Source: Pseudonocardia sp. MH-G8
GTDB taxonomy: Bacteria > Actinomycetota > Actinomycetes > Mycobacteriales > Pseudonocardiaceae
Reading direction: 5' to 3'
DNA: 64,000 bases
Assembly: GCF_002262885.1 (NCBI RefSeq)
Contig: NZ_NKYF01000032.1
Span: 37,754 to 101,753, forward strand
Shown here: in pieces, positions 42,166 to 49,555 of the stretch
Numbering within the stretch: position 1 is the first letter of the stretch
How the letters are laid out: the number at the start of each line of letters is the position of its first letter
The notes under the pieces: generated by a model
The model's database searches: none
Seen by the model: only the letters and a program-made list of their open reading frames with translations
What the model was told of the DNA's origin: nothing
Program-made: the position numbers and the translations under genes

Positions 42166-42196
42166 GGGGCAACCCCGGAAAACGCACAGTTGCCCC
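42166..42196. promoter_or_regulatory. palindromic operator, copy 3
   Basis: GGGGCAAC at 42166-42173 is mirrored by GTTGCCCC at 42189-42196, the same arms at the same 23-base offset as the copy at 45093. After the right arm comes GTTGCC and then CGTACC. The site lies in the 235-base gap between the kinase gene and the next small operon, about 120 bases before the start at 42318. Confidence 0.8.
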
Positions 42197-42317
42197 GTTG
42201 CCACTCGTACCTATCCGCCGTTCTGATGGATCACATGAACCCGGCAACAATGCCCCACGAACAGCCTTCCCCCACGCATTCATTCCTCGGATGGTTCCCA
42301 GCTGCGGGAGGAACACG

Positions 42318-42749
42318 ATGAACACCTCCTGCCCCGCCGGCACCGATAGCGCGCCCCGCTACCCCGGCAGCGTCCGCGCCAGGTTCTCCGCCGCGCGACT
42401 CCATCTACCCCCCGGCACCACCGCCGCCGTCCGCACCAGCGCCAACGGCAACGCCGCCACCTACCTGCGCTCCCCCGACGGCGGCTGGGCCGAGATCAAC
42501 CACGACACCGAGCGCCACGGCCAACACGATGCCCGCGTCGCCGGCCCCACCAACCTCCTCGCCCCCCTGCGCACCGCCCACGACACCCACCACGACCTCG
42601 ACCGACCCGACTTGACCGACTTCGGCGTCACCGCCACGGCACGCGGCCCCGCCGAAACGACGGCGACGGTCGTTTGGCACCGCAATCCCGACACCGGCTA
42701 CCGCCGGGAGGTCCATCCCGCCCCGGTCCGGCTCGGAGCACTGACGTGA
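42318..42749 (+). CDS. small hypothetical protein of the cassette
   Basis: A 143-residue hydrophilic protein with GGGAGGAA before its ATG, a strong ribosome site. The sequence has a beta-rich look: ATYLRSPDGGWAEINHDTER and ATVVWHRNPDTGYRREVHPA. No membrane segment, no signal and no motif that I recognise. It starts a two-gene unit behind operator copy 3 and its stop overlaps the next start (GTGA). Probably a conserved accessory protein of the cassette. Confidence 0.65.
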   Translation: MNTSCPAGTDSAPRYPGSVRARFSAARLHLPPGTTAAVRTSANGNAATYLRSPDGGWAEINHDTERHGQHDARVAGPTNLLAPLRTAHDTHHDLDRPDLTDFGVTATARGPAETTATVVWHRNPDTGYRREVHPAPVRLGALT

Positions 42750-43069
42750 TCCGGCTCCTGCGCCGCCGCACCCCACTCCCAGCAGCGACAACGACCCAGG
42801 AGGCGCCAATCCCGCTGACCAGCGCCACGGACAGCCGCACCCATCTCATCAGCACCGCCGACCTCGATCGGACCATCGCCGAGCACGGCAGCCGCTACCC
42901 CACCTTCTGCGGCCGTGCCATCCTCGCCGCCGCCCTCGCCGCACCCCCCGGGCCTCGTTGCCGCGACTGCTATGCACGTAGGGGCGGACCCGCAGCCGCC
43001 CAGCCCGGCGATAGCGACCCCAGCGCGGCCAGGTCAGCCATGTGCCGCGGCCAGCCCGCCATGAGTTAG
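42746..43069 (+). CDS. small CxxC protein of the cassette
   Basis: A 107-residue protein starting with a GTG inside the previous stop. The middle part RYPTFCGRAILAAALAAPPG followed by PRCRDCYARRG provides a lone Cys and a CxxC, which may form a zinc site. The C-terminal 25 residues are low complexity. Similar short proteins with a C...CxxC pattern stand beside XRE regulators in other actinobacteria, as far as I recall. Function unknown. Confidence 0.55.
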   Translation: MIRLLRRRTPLPAATTTQEAPIPLTSATDSRTHLISTADLDRTIAEHGSRYPTFCGRAILAAALAAPPGPRCRDCYARRGGPAAAQPGDSDPSAARSAMCRGQPAMS

Positions 43070-43166
43070 CGCTGCAAACCCCGGTCGCGCAGAAGCCCTG
43101 ACGCGCCCGATGACGGGTACCACGGGAGCGCATCGGACCATCCTCGCGCGGCCGCCGTGCTATGGA

Positions 43167-43595
43167 TCAAGTGGCCGCCTCGCGGATCTTCATCCATGTC
43201 TTGCCTAGCAGGTTTTGTCCGGAGCCGTCGGCGCCAGCACCCCAGAAGTAGTCGGTCGGCGAGTCCTCGACTATTTCTTCGCCGCTGCTCTTGATTAGGG
43301 CTTCTCGTGCTTCGGCGTGTTGCGCCAACTTGACCCGCAGGATCTCCTCTACTACGGCCAGCTTCTTGCTGTCCCAGTCGGGATCCCTGGCACCCCTGTA
43401 CTTTTCGTTGGCCAAACTCTTGGCCAGCAAGGGGCTGCGGGCATTGCGGATCTCCTCTTTGCCTTGCGGGTCGGCGCACTTCGTGGCCTGGTAGGCATGC
43501 TCGGCAGTTGGGTAGAGCTTTCCACGGAACTCAACGGCATGCGCGGAGAAGTTGTTGAACACGTAGAAGGTCGGCGTGTAGAAGTTGATGGCCAT
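43167..43595 (-). CDS. NADAR-family protein (YbiA-like)
   Basis: A 142-residue protein with the NADAR domain from end to end: FYVFNNFSAHAVEFRGKLYP, then TAEHAYQATKCADPQGKEEI, and SPTDYFWGAGADGSGQNLLG. NADAR enzymes cleave N-glycosidic bonds in riboflavin intermediates, and some remove ADP-ribose from guanine in DNA, acting as antitoxins of DarT1-type toxins. No DarT-like gene is seen in this window. It lies four bases downstream of the XRE regulator and is surely co-transcribed with it. NAD-linked chemistry would fit the NadR-like kinase nearby. Confidence 0.92.
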   Translation of the reverse strand: MAINFYTPTFYVFNNFSAHAVEFRGKLYPTAEHAYQATKCADPQGKEEIRNARSPLLAKSLANEKYRGARDPDWDSKKLAVVEEILRVKLAQHAEAREALIKSSGEEIVEDSPTDYFWGAGADGSGQNLLGKTWMKIREAAT

Positions 43596-43598
43596 TGT

Positions 43599-45059
43599 TT
43601 ATGGCCTCTCATCTGTTAGGTCACCCAGTAGAGCGGCTACCGCGTGGAGCTGCCGGTATGGTGCCAAGTCCCTGCCGACGCTCTTGAGCTCGTCGATGAT
43701 GCGCATAGAGCCGCCGCTTCGGGCGACCGGCAATGCCGTACGAGCAGCGCTGGCGGCTTGTTCGAGCTGCCCGTCCGCGATGTAGGCCATTGCGAGCCGA
43801 CTCAATGCAGCAGCGCGGCTTCGCTGATAGACCACTGGCAGCCTGCCAAGAGATACCTCGTACAGCGCGATCGCCTTCTTCGGCTTACCGGTCGTTAGCC
43901 AGCAGTTCGCACGCTGGATCTCGATGTAGCTCGGTGTGCAGTACGACCCGTGCCCCTCGTGCGCATCACCCTTGGTATCACTCGCAGCCCACGTGTGGGC
44001 CTCGTCAAGGAGCGTTTGCGCGGTGTGCTCATCCCCGTCGAGCGCGTGACCATAGGCTTCCTGGACGCGGATCGCCGCTCGGGTCGGTGTCGCCAGTCTC
44101 TCCTCATGCCGACGCGCAGCCTGGGCAAACCCGATCGCTCGAGCAACGTCGAGCGCGGCGGCGGCCTGCTGCGAGCGCCGAAACATCGTCCAGGCAACCA
44201 TGCGGCCGTCGTCGCCTTCGTGTGCGAACTCCATCGCCCGACTGGTCCAGTCGCGGGCCTTCGCGACGTAGCCCGCGTCCTCGTACAACCAGGCCGCGGA
44301 CTCCGCATATTGCGCGCCAAGCCGGACGACCGCAAGTCGCTGCTGGCCGCGCAAACTGGAGCACAGCTCCTCGATCGCCGCGATCTGGTTCAGGACGCCC
44401 GCGATCGCAAAACGTGGGCCGAGTAGATTGTCAGTCCGTACCAGCGCATGCCACTGATCCCGGAGATGCGCCATGATCTCGTCCAAATGAGCGGGCGAAC
44501 TCGCGACGAGACGTCGGTGCCGCCCGGCCGACCACTCCTGGGTCATGACGGCATCCACGAGTTGCTCATCGGTGGGCATCTGCTCCACCAACTCTTCGCG
44601 GCCCCCGGTGGTTGGATGGCGCGGCAGCCGCGGTGCTGCAGGCATCGGTGGCGTCGCCACCTCCGTGGCCGCATCGCGGCCGCGCCGCACCTGCCGGGCG
44701 CGTTCGGCCAGCTCGCGGAGGGCCGACAGGGCACCCCCGGCGGCCAGGGCACGGTCCAGGGCACGCACCAGATCAACCGACGGTAGACCTTTACGGGGAC
44801 GCTCGGCCAATGACACGTACTGCCGCGTGTAGCCCGTCTTGACAGCCAGCTGGGCGTGGCTCAGACCAGCAGCTTTCCGGCGGCGTCGGATCTCCTCGGC
44901 CAGCCGAGCAGCCGCCGGCTCGACGTCCTCGCTGCCACCCGCGTGCGGGATCAGCCCGCTGGTCGTCTCGGTGGTGTCGGTACCGACAGCTCCTCCGGGT
45001 GAGGGGCTCGTGCCTGCACGCCCAGCCTCGGCGGGATCGTCGTCCACGTCGTCGATCAA
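43599..45059 (-). CDS. XRE-family regulator with TPR-like repeat domain
   Basis: A 486-residue regulator. An acidic leader of about 45 residues precedes the helix-turn-helix at about 47-115 (LAEEIRRRRKAAGLSHAQLA, VKTGYTRQYVSLAERPRKGL). The remaining 370 residues are helical repeats of the tetratricopeptide kind (AQYAESAAWLYEDAGYVAKA, AALSRLAMAYIADGQLEQAA). Such XRE-TPR proteins often sense peptides or small ligands. The start is a TTG at 45059 or a GTG at 45048; neither has a strong ribosome site. Operator copy 2 with a TACAAT box lies just upstream, suggesting autoregulation. Confidence 0.85.
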   Translation of the reverse strand: MIDDVDDDPAEAGRAGTSPSPGGAVGTDTTETTSGLIPHAGGSEDVEPAAARLAEEIRRRRKAAGLSHAQLAVKTGYTRQYVSLAERPRKGLPSVDLVRALDRALAAGGALSALRELAERARQVRRGRDAATEVATPPMPAAPRLPRHPTTGGREELVEQMPTDEQLVDAVMTQEWSAGRHRRLVASSPAHLDEIMAHLRDQWHALVRTDNLLGPRFAIAGVLNQIAAIEELCSSLRGQQRLAVVRLGAQYAESAAWLYEDAGYVAKARDWTSRAMEFAHEGDDGRMVAWTMFRRSQQAAAALDVARAIGFAQAARRHEERLATPTRAAIRVQEAYGHALDGDEHTAQTLLDEAHTWAASDTKGDAHEGHGSYCTPSYIEIQRANCWLTTGKPKKAIALYEVSLGRLPVVYQRSRAAALSRLAMAYIADGQLEQAASAARTALPVARSGGSMRIIDELKSVGRDLAPYRQLHAVAALLGDLTDERP

Positions 45060-45092
45060 CCGATGCGCCCCCGGTCCCGATCATCGCTCATG

Positions 45093-45136
45093 GGGGCAAC
45101 AACGTCCGCAATGGTGTTGCCCCGTCCCGAATTGTA
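45093..45136 (-). promoter_or_regulatory. palindromic operator copy 2 with -10-like box
   Basis: GGGGCAAC at 45093-45100 is mirrored by GTTGCCCC at 45116-45123. Directly beyond, on the minus strand, TACAAT (45136-45131) is a good -10 element for the XRE gene, which would place the transcription start at the edge of the palindrome. A repressor bound there would block its own gene. The divergent small-protein operon starting at 45291 could share the site. Confidence 0.7.
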
Positions 45137-45290
45137 GCCCGGCCTGGTGACATCAGGTCAGCGATCACACACAACGGGCCAACAGGCGGCATGAACCCAC
45201 CAGCTACCGGCCGGGGCGGCACGGCGACCGCGCCACCGCTCCGGCCGGCCATCACCACCCCGACCGACACCAAACGGGAGAGACAGCGTC

Positions 45291-45332
45291 ATGACCACGA
45301 TCGGCGGGGCGCCGCTCCGGCACGGACCATGA
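45291..45332 (+). CDS. 13-residue leader ORF coupled to the next gene
   Basis: A tiny reading frame, ATG to TGA, encoding MTTIGGAPLRHGP, with GGGAGAG upstream. Its stop overlaps the ATG of the next gene as ATGA. It could be a leader that tunes translation of the following gene. It may equally be chance. Confidence 0.35.
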   Translation: MTTIGGAPLRHGP

Positions 45333-45610
45333 GCGAGCCGACGGCGAGCGAACGCTACGAGATCCAAGCACGCCGGCTGACGCGCCGCGACGGCGCCGTC
45401 GTGCACGACGAATCTCGGCTGGCGCGCGCGGACAGTCTCGATGACGCGAAATGCGCGGCGAACGCCTGGGCCGCTGACGGGTTCACCGTGTGGATCTACC
45501 TCGTCGGGGCCGGAAACGGTGTCCGCCCGACCTACCAAGCGGTGCGAACCTTCCCACCCGTGCCGGCCCCGCCACGCAACACACGGCGTCACGCCCCCGG
45601 AGCGCCATGA
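45329..45610 (+). CDS. small hypothetical protein divergent from the XRE regulator
   Basis: A 93-residue protein. The core RYEIQARRLTRRDGAVVHDE, then LDDAKCAANAWAADGFTVWI and YLVGAGNGVRPTYQAVRTF, looks like a compact alpha-beta fold; the C-terminus is Pro/Arg rich. No known motif recognised. It is transcribed away from the XRE gene and shares the operator region with it, so it probably belongs to the same regulon. An IS630 copy is inserted 130 bases downstream. Confidence 0.6.
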   Translation: MSEPTASERYEIQARRLTRRDGAVVHDESRLARADSLDDAKCAANAWAADGFTVWIYLVGAGNGVRPTYQAVRTFPPVPAPPRNTRRHAPGAP

Positions 45611-45638
45611 CGGCTCGACGACCAGCGGAGCGGCGCAG

Positions 45639-45752
45639 ATGCCACCGACCGCGCAGGACCTCCATCAGCTCGATCCGCCCCACCTCCCGCACATCGAAGG
45701 GAAGCCCGTGTCGGACGACATTTCTACCCATGAATCTTCGCTAGTGCGTTGA
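45639..45752 (+). CDS. possible short protein interrupted by IS630
   Basis: A 37-residue frame with GGAG eight bases before the ATG: MPPTAQDLHQLDPPHLPHIE and on to THESSLVR. The last codons and stop come from the IS630 end. If the element and one TA are removed, the frame continues from 47014 for about 12 more Arg-rich codons to a TAA. It overlaps another possible short frame starting at 45607. Weak evidence overall. Confidence 0.3.
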   Translation: MPPTAQDLHQLDPPHLPHIEGKPVSDDISTHESSLVR

Positions 45753-47011
45753 CCACATACGTTCGCCGGGTTCGATCATGCGGCGGCTCGGGGGCGGCCC
45801 CAGCGTTGCTGGCGTTCGCTGCGGACGCGGGCGCGTTCTCGGCGTTGCGCGGCCAGGACGTTCGGGTGGCGGGCGTTGGCGTTGCGCCAGCGCAGGTAGG
45901 CCTGCAGCCGTCTGGCCAGGACGGGGTGGTTGGGGTGGTTCGAGGCGCCCATGACGAAGGTGCGCAACGGCCCGAACTGGGCCTCGATCGGGTTTGCCCA
46001 GGAGGCGTAGGTCGGGGTGAAACACAGCTCGACCTTGTTGCGGGTGGCCCATGCCCGGACCGCGGGGGTCTTGTTCGCCGACAGGTTGTCCATGATCACG
46101 TAGATGGGAGCGCCGTCCGGGCGGGCGGCCCGGATGGACTTGAGCGCGGCCAGGGTGTGGTCACCGCCTTTGCGGCGGCGGACAACGCCCCACAGTTGGT
46201 CATCGCCCAGGCTGTAGCAGCCGTGGAAGTAGCGGATCCCGTGCGTGCGGGTGTAGGTCGCGGGCAGCCGGGTCGGCTTCTTCTCCGGTGCCCAGGTGCA
46301 GCCGTGACACGGACGGATCGACAGCGGCCCGAACTGGTCGAACGCGAAGCACCGGTCGAGATACCGGCTGGTCACCTCCTCGATCCGATCCAGCTTGACG
46401 TCCTTGTCCGGATCCTTGGACTCCTTCCAGGTGCGGGTTCGCTGGAACGACACCCCAGCCTCACGCAGGACCAGCCGCAGCCGTTCACGGCTGATCACGA
46501 CCCGTCGTTCGCGGCAGCGGCTCAGGTGCGCAGCGAGCTTGCGGATGCTCCAGCGCGTGAAGGGGCACCCGAGCTTGTCTGGTCGGGTGGTGGCCGTCGT
46601 GACGAGGAACGCGATGTCCTCGTCACTGATCAGGCGGGGACGGCCTCCCGCCCACTGAGGGTCCAACGCGGCAAGCCCCCGCCCGTTGACGCGTGGATCA
46701 CATCGCGCACGGTGTCCTCGTCGGCCGCGATCAGGCGAGCGATCGCCGGCACCGGCGTCCCAGAGGACGAGGCCATGATGATCGTCGCGCGGCGGACTCG
46801 GATCGGGTTTCCTCGCCCGCGTCGCACGATCTGTGTCAGTCGGGGGCCTTCCTCGTCGGTCAACCGTCGCGCTCTGACCGGTTCTGTCATCTCCTACCGC
46901 TCCCGCCGCCGCCGACTCGATGTCGGCGCCGAGAGTGGAAGCAGCCGCCCCGCCGGTCGGGGATGCTGCCCGGCGTGTCGCCAACCCGGTGAACGTTCGT
47001 GGTCAACGCAC
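45744..47011 (-). mobile_element. complete IS630-family insertion sequence
   Basis: 1268 bp flanked by TA on both sides (45742-45743 and 47012-47013), the target duplicated by IS630 elements. The ends are inverted repeats of about 30 bases: GTGCGTTGACCAC from the left matches the same sequence read from the right, followed by ACGTTC and CCGGGTT with few mismatches. The transposase inside has a frameshift, so the element cannot move by itself. Confidence 0.9.
45776..46890 (-). pseudogene. IS630-family transposase with one-base deletion
   Basis: The first 70 codons (from 46890) carry the helix-turn-helix: RARRLTDEEGPRLTQIVRRG and VRRATIIMASSSGTPVPAIA. At DVIHA near 46682 one base is missing; restoring it joins the reading to GLAALDPQWAGGRP in the other frame. 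The catalytic triad lies there: CFAFDQFGPL, YVIMDNLSANKT and ASWANPIEAQFGPL. The C-terminus RRERARVRSERQQRWG is normal. A single-base loss is the only defect, so a recent event or a sequence error is possible. Confidence 0.85.
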
Positions 47012-47084
47012 TAGATCATCGACCGCGTCGTCGCCGAGGGGTCTCCGGCAAGTAACAACGTGATCGCTCGGAGCGACTAGTCGT

Positions 47085-47290
47085 GAACCAAGCCGCCGGC
47101 GCGGCCGACGTTCATGGCCTGGACCAGGCGACAAAAGCAATGCACCCAGCCAGTTCCCCACTCCGACGAGGATCGCGGTGCCCATCACCGGGCCATACCA
47201 GCGCCGCGACCATCGCGAGCCCGCAAGCGAGGGAGGCGAGGACCGTGTCGGCGCTGACGTAACGCTCAATCAAGGCGTCCCCCGGGCTCG
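47085..47290 (-). pseudogene. remnant of a small membrane protein
   Basis: On the minus strand, TLIERYVSADTVLASLACGL-like sequence (ALIERYVSADTVLASLACGL then AMVAALVW) continues in another frame as WYGPVMGTAILVGVGNWLGA. Together they would be two neighbouring hydrophobic helices of one protein, followed in a third frame by VQAMNVGRAGGLVHD. No start or recognisable family. The two frameshifts make it a likely decayed gene. The rest of the 47014-47438 gap shows nothing. Confidence 0.3.
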
Positions 47291-47438
47291 ACCTAGTCCA
47301 CAGCGCGGCCCTCTTGCGTTGAGAGGGCAAGCGAGGTTCAGCGATGCGATACGAGCGCTGAGTCCCGGCGGTGCATGCCCGATAGCTCCTTGAAGCTCGA
47401 TTTATCCAACTATCAGACCTCTGCCAGGACGGAGCACC

Positions 47439-48653
47439 ATGAGCGAGCAGCTCACCCTGAATGACCTTCTTGAGTCCGTTGGGCGAGCGAACGCCAGCTG
47501 CCTCACTTCGGTCACCGAGCTCCAACCGGCCGCCGGCCCTCACGCCTCGGTCGCCCCGGCGAAGTTCGCCGCTGACGGGTCCAAGGTGGGCGCCTACGCT
47601 TACGAGACGCGCTACGAGGACGACAAGCCGCACGACGTCGTACTGATCGATTCCAAGCAGTCACAGAACAACCGTGTCGAGGATGGGTTGCGGGCTGCGA
47701 TCATCGACGGGCACGAGGTGCTGCAGCGTCTCCCCCGCATCCTCGTCACCTACCCGAACGGCGACCAGGCGGTCGAGTACTCCGACCTGGACCTGCCACA
47801 CCGCGTCTTCGACGGTCACATCCGCGCCGGGACGATCGACGGCACGCCGACCACCCAGACCGAGGCCTATCGGCGGGTGCGGGACGCGCACCCGAGCAAC
47901 GCGCTGGCGCTGCTGGAGACCAGCCCGGTGAGCCTCGTGTTGGGATCCTGGGACTCCAGTCGGGCGGCGCGCCAGGGGCGGTGGCGCAGCATCCTGGTCG
48001 GCGAGATCATCGGGTACTGCGAGCGTCCGGGTGCGCCCGTGCTCAAGGGGGGCGCGCGGGTCGACCCGCACGGGATGCGCATCGAGCTGAACGGGGCCGC
48101 GCTGAAGGCGCTCGCGGAGCGTCAGCGCGATGAGCTGACCGCGAAGACCTTCGACAAGGCGGTAAAGGAAGGCAACAGCGCCAAGGCGGACAAGCGCATC
48201 ACCTCGTCCATGGTCGGGCTCGGTGGGATCCCGCCGACGCTGGAGGCGCTGGCCGGGGTGGCCTGCCGGCGAATCGTCCGGTCGCACGTGCTCAGCTTCG
48301 CCGCGCTGCGCCAGATCCGGTTCGGCAAGGGCACTGATGGCGATGCTGCCTGCCGAGCGCTGTTGGCCGCGCTCGCGCTGGCCGGGTTGGCCCGCTCCGA
48401 CGCCGAGCTGGTGCTGCGGGCGAATTGCGACCTGGTCGAGGCCGGCCCGACGGTGCTGACCTTGCACGAGCGCGCCGGCCGATCCCGAACGTTCGAGCCC
48501 CTGTCTGCGGACGAGGCCGACGCGCTACTCGCCGCGGCCCTCGACCATGCCGAGCAGCAGGCGGGGATCGCCTGGAACGGGGTGGCGCTGCGGGTGACCG
48601 GCGACCCGGCGATCGGCACCGGCGCGGTCGACGACGAGTCCGCGGCGAGCTGA
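47439..48653 (+). CDS. csb1: type I-G (I-U) CRISPR protein Csb1/Cas7
   Basis: A 404-residue protein of the Csb1 (GSU0053, Cas7u) family, the backbone subunit that coats crRNA in type I-G Cascade. The family core is visible: HDVVLIDSKQSQNNRVEDGL, LLETSPVSLVLGSWDSSRAA, and RWRSILVGEIIGYCERP. Full length for the family. Only a truncated csb2 follows; no cas3, csx17, cas1, cas2, cas4 or CRISPR array is seen in the window. It is therefore an orphan. GGACGGAGCACC precedes the ATG. Confidence 0.88.
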   Translation: MSEQLTLNDLLESVGRANASCLTSVTELQPAAGPHASVAPAKFAADGSKVGAYAYETRYEDDKPHDVVLIDSKQSQNNRVEDGLRAAIIDGHEVLQRLPRILVTYPNGDQAVEYSDLDLPHRVFDGHIRAGTIDGTPTTQTEAYRRVRDAHPSNALALLETSPVSLVLGSWDSSRAARQGRWRSILVGEIIGYCERPGAPVLKGGARVDPHGMRIELNGAALKALAERQRDELTAKTFDKAVKEGNSAKADKRITSSMVGLGGIPPTLEALAGVACRRIVRSHVLSFAALRQIRFGKGTDGDAACRALLAALALAGLARSDAELVLRANCDLVEAGPTVLTLHERAGRSRTFEPLSADEADALLAAALDHAEQQAGIAWNGVALRVTGDPAIGTGAVDDESAAS

Positions 48654-48654
48654 C

Positions 48655-48950
48655 GTGCCGTTCTCACTGGTGGCGACGATGCTGCTGAACACCTACAAGG
48701 GCCACCGGCCCGACGGCACCGCAGAGCCGTTCCCCTCGGTGGCTCGGCTGCACGCGGCGCTGCTGGCCGCGGCAGGCTTCGGTACTCGCGCGGTGGAGCG
48801 TGGCGGCGACGTCGGGCCGTGCGCCGAGGACGTGGCCGCGCTGCGCTGGCTGGAGGACAACCCACCGTCGCAGGTGTCCATCCCCGCGCTCTCGGCCAGT
48901 CGAGGAACGGCGATCGCGTACCGCGCCGACGGCACGATCGTCACCCGCAT
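48655..48950 (+). pseudogene. csb2: truncated csb2 (Cas5-Cas6 of type I-G CRISPR)
   Basis: About 98 residues of the N-terminus of Csb2 remain, starting at GTG one base after csb1: FSLVATMLLNTYKGHRPDGT, PSVARLHAALLAAAGFGTRA, and DVAALRWLEDNPPSQVSIPA. The natural protein is several hundred residues long. Near 48950 the sequence switches, in the same frame, to an unrelated integrase fragment. The order csb1-csb2 with this spacing is standard for type I-G loci. Confidence 0.75.
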
Positions 48951-49370
48951 CATGACCCTCACCGTCGACGACATCGTCATCGACGACGACGGCTCGATGG
49001 TCCTCCAGCTCGGCAACCCTCCCGCGCCGGTCCCCGAGCCGTTCGCCACGCTCGTGATGCAGCTGCTCGCCCAGCGCCCCACCGACGCCACCAGCCGCTG
49101 GCTGTTCGCCGGCCGCCGCCCGGACAACCGCTCAACTACGTCAGCCTCAGCCAGGGCCTGCGCGATATCGGACTGCCGCTACGGCTCGCACGCGTCGCCG
49201 CCCTACGGCAGCTCGCACTGCAGGCGCCCGCCCCGGTAATCGCCGAGGCGCTCGGGTTCCACCACACCACCACCCAGCGCCAGACCATCCACGCCGGCGG
49301 GATCTGGAACCGCTACGCCGCGCCCGACGGACCAACTCAGCGAGCCGAGCCCCGAACACGCGGCAGATGA
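48951..49370 (+). pseudogene. tyrosine recombinase-like C-terminal fragment
   Basis: The reading first follows the csb2 frame (LTVDDIVIDDDGSMVLQLGN, ATLVMQLLAQRPTDATSRWL), then shifts frame near 49115 to GQPLNYVSLSQGLRDIGLPL and ends VIAEALGFHHTTTQRQTIHA with GGIWNRYA. This matches the C-terminal catalytic region of a group of degenerate actinobacterial tyrosine integrases. It is frameshifted and has no N-terminus. Its arrival probably removed the rest of csb2 and any downstream cas genes. Confidence 0.65.
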
Positions 49371-49555
49371 ATACGCGTGCCTGCCAGTATCGATACTCGC
49401 TCCTCGGAGTAGATCGCACTGATCCAGAGCGAGGCGCTCATCGAGTGTCGGCTGAAGCGAGGCCGACGTCGGCCTTGTCGTCATGAACGCTCCGTCGACG
49501 ACCGAGATAAGATTGTATCCACCCCAATGCCGCTTAGTTAGCATGCGGGCAAACC

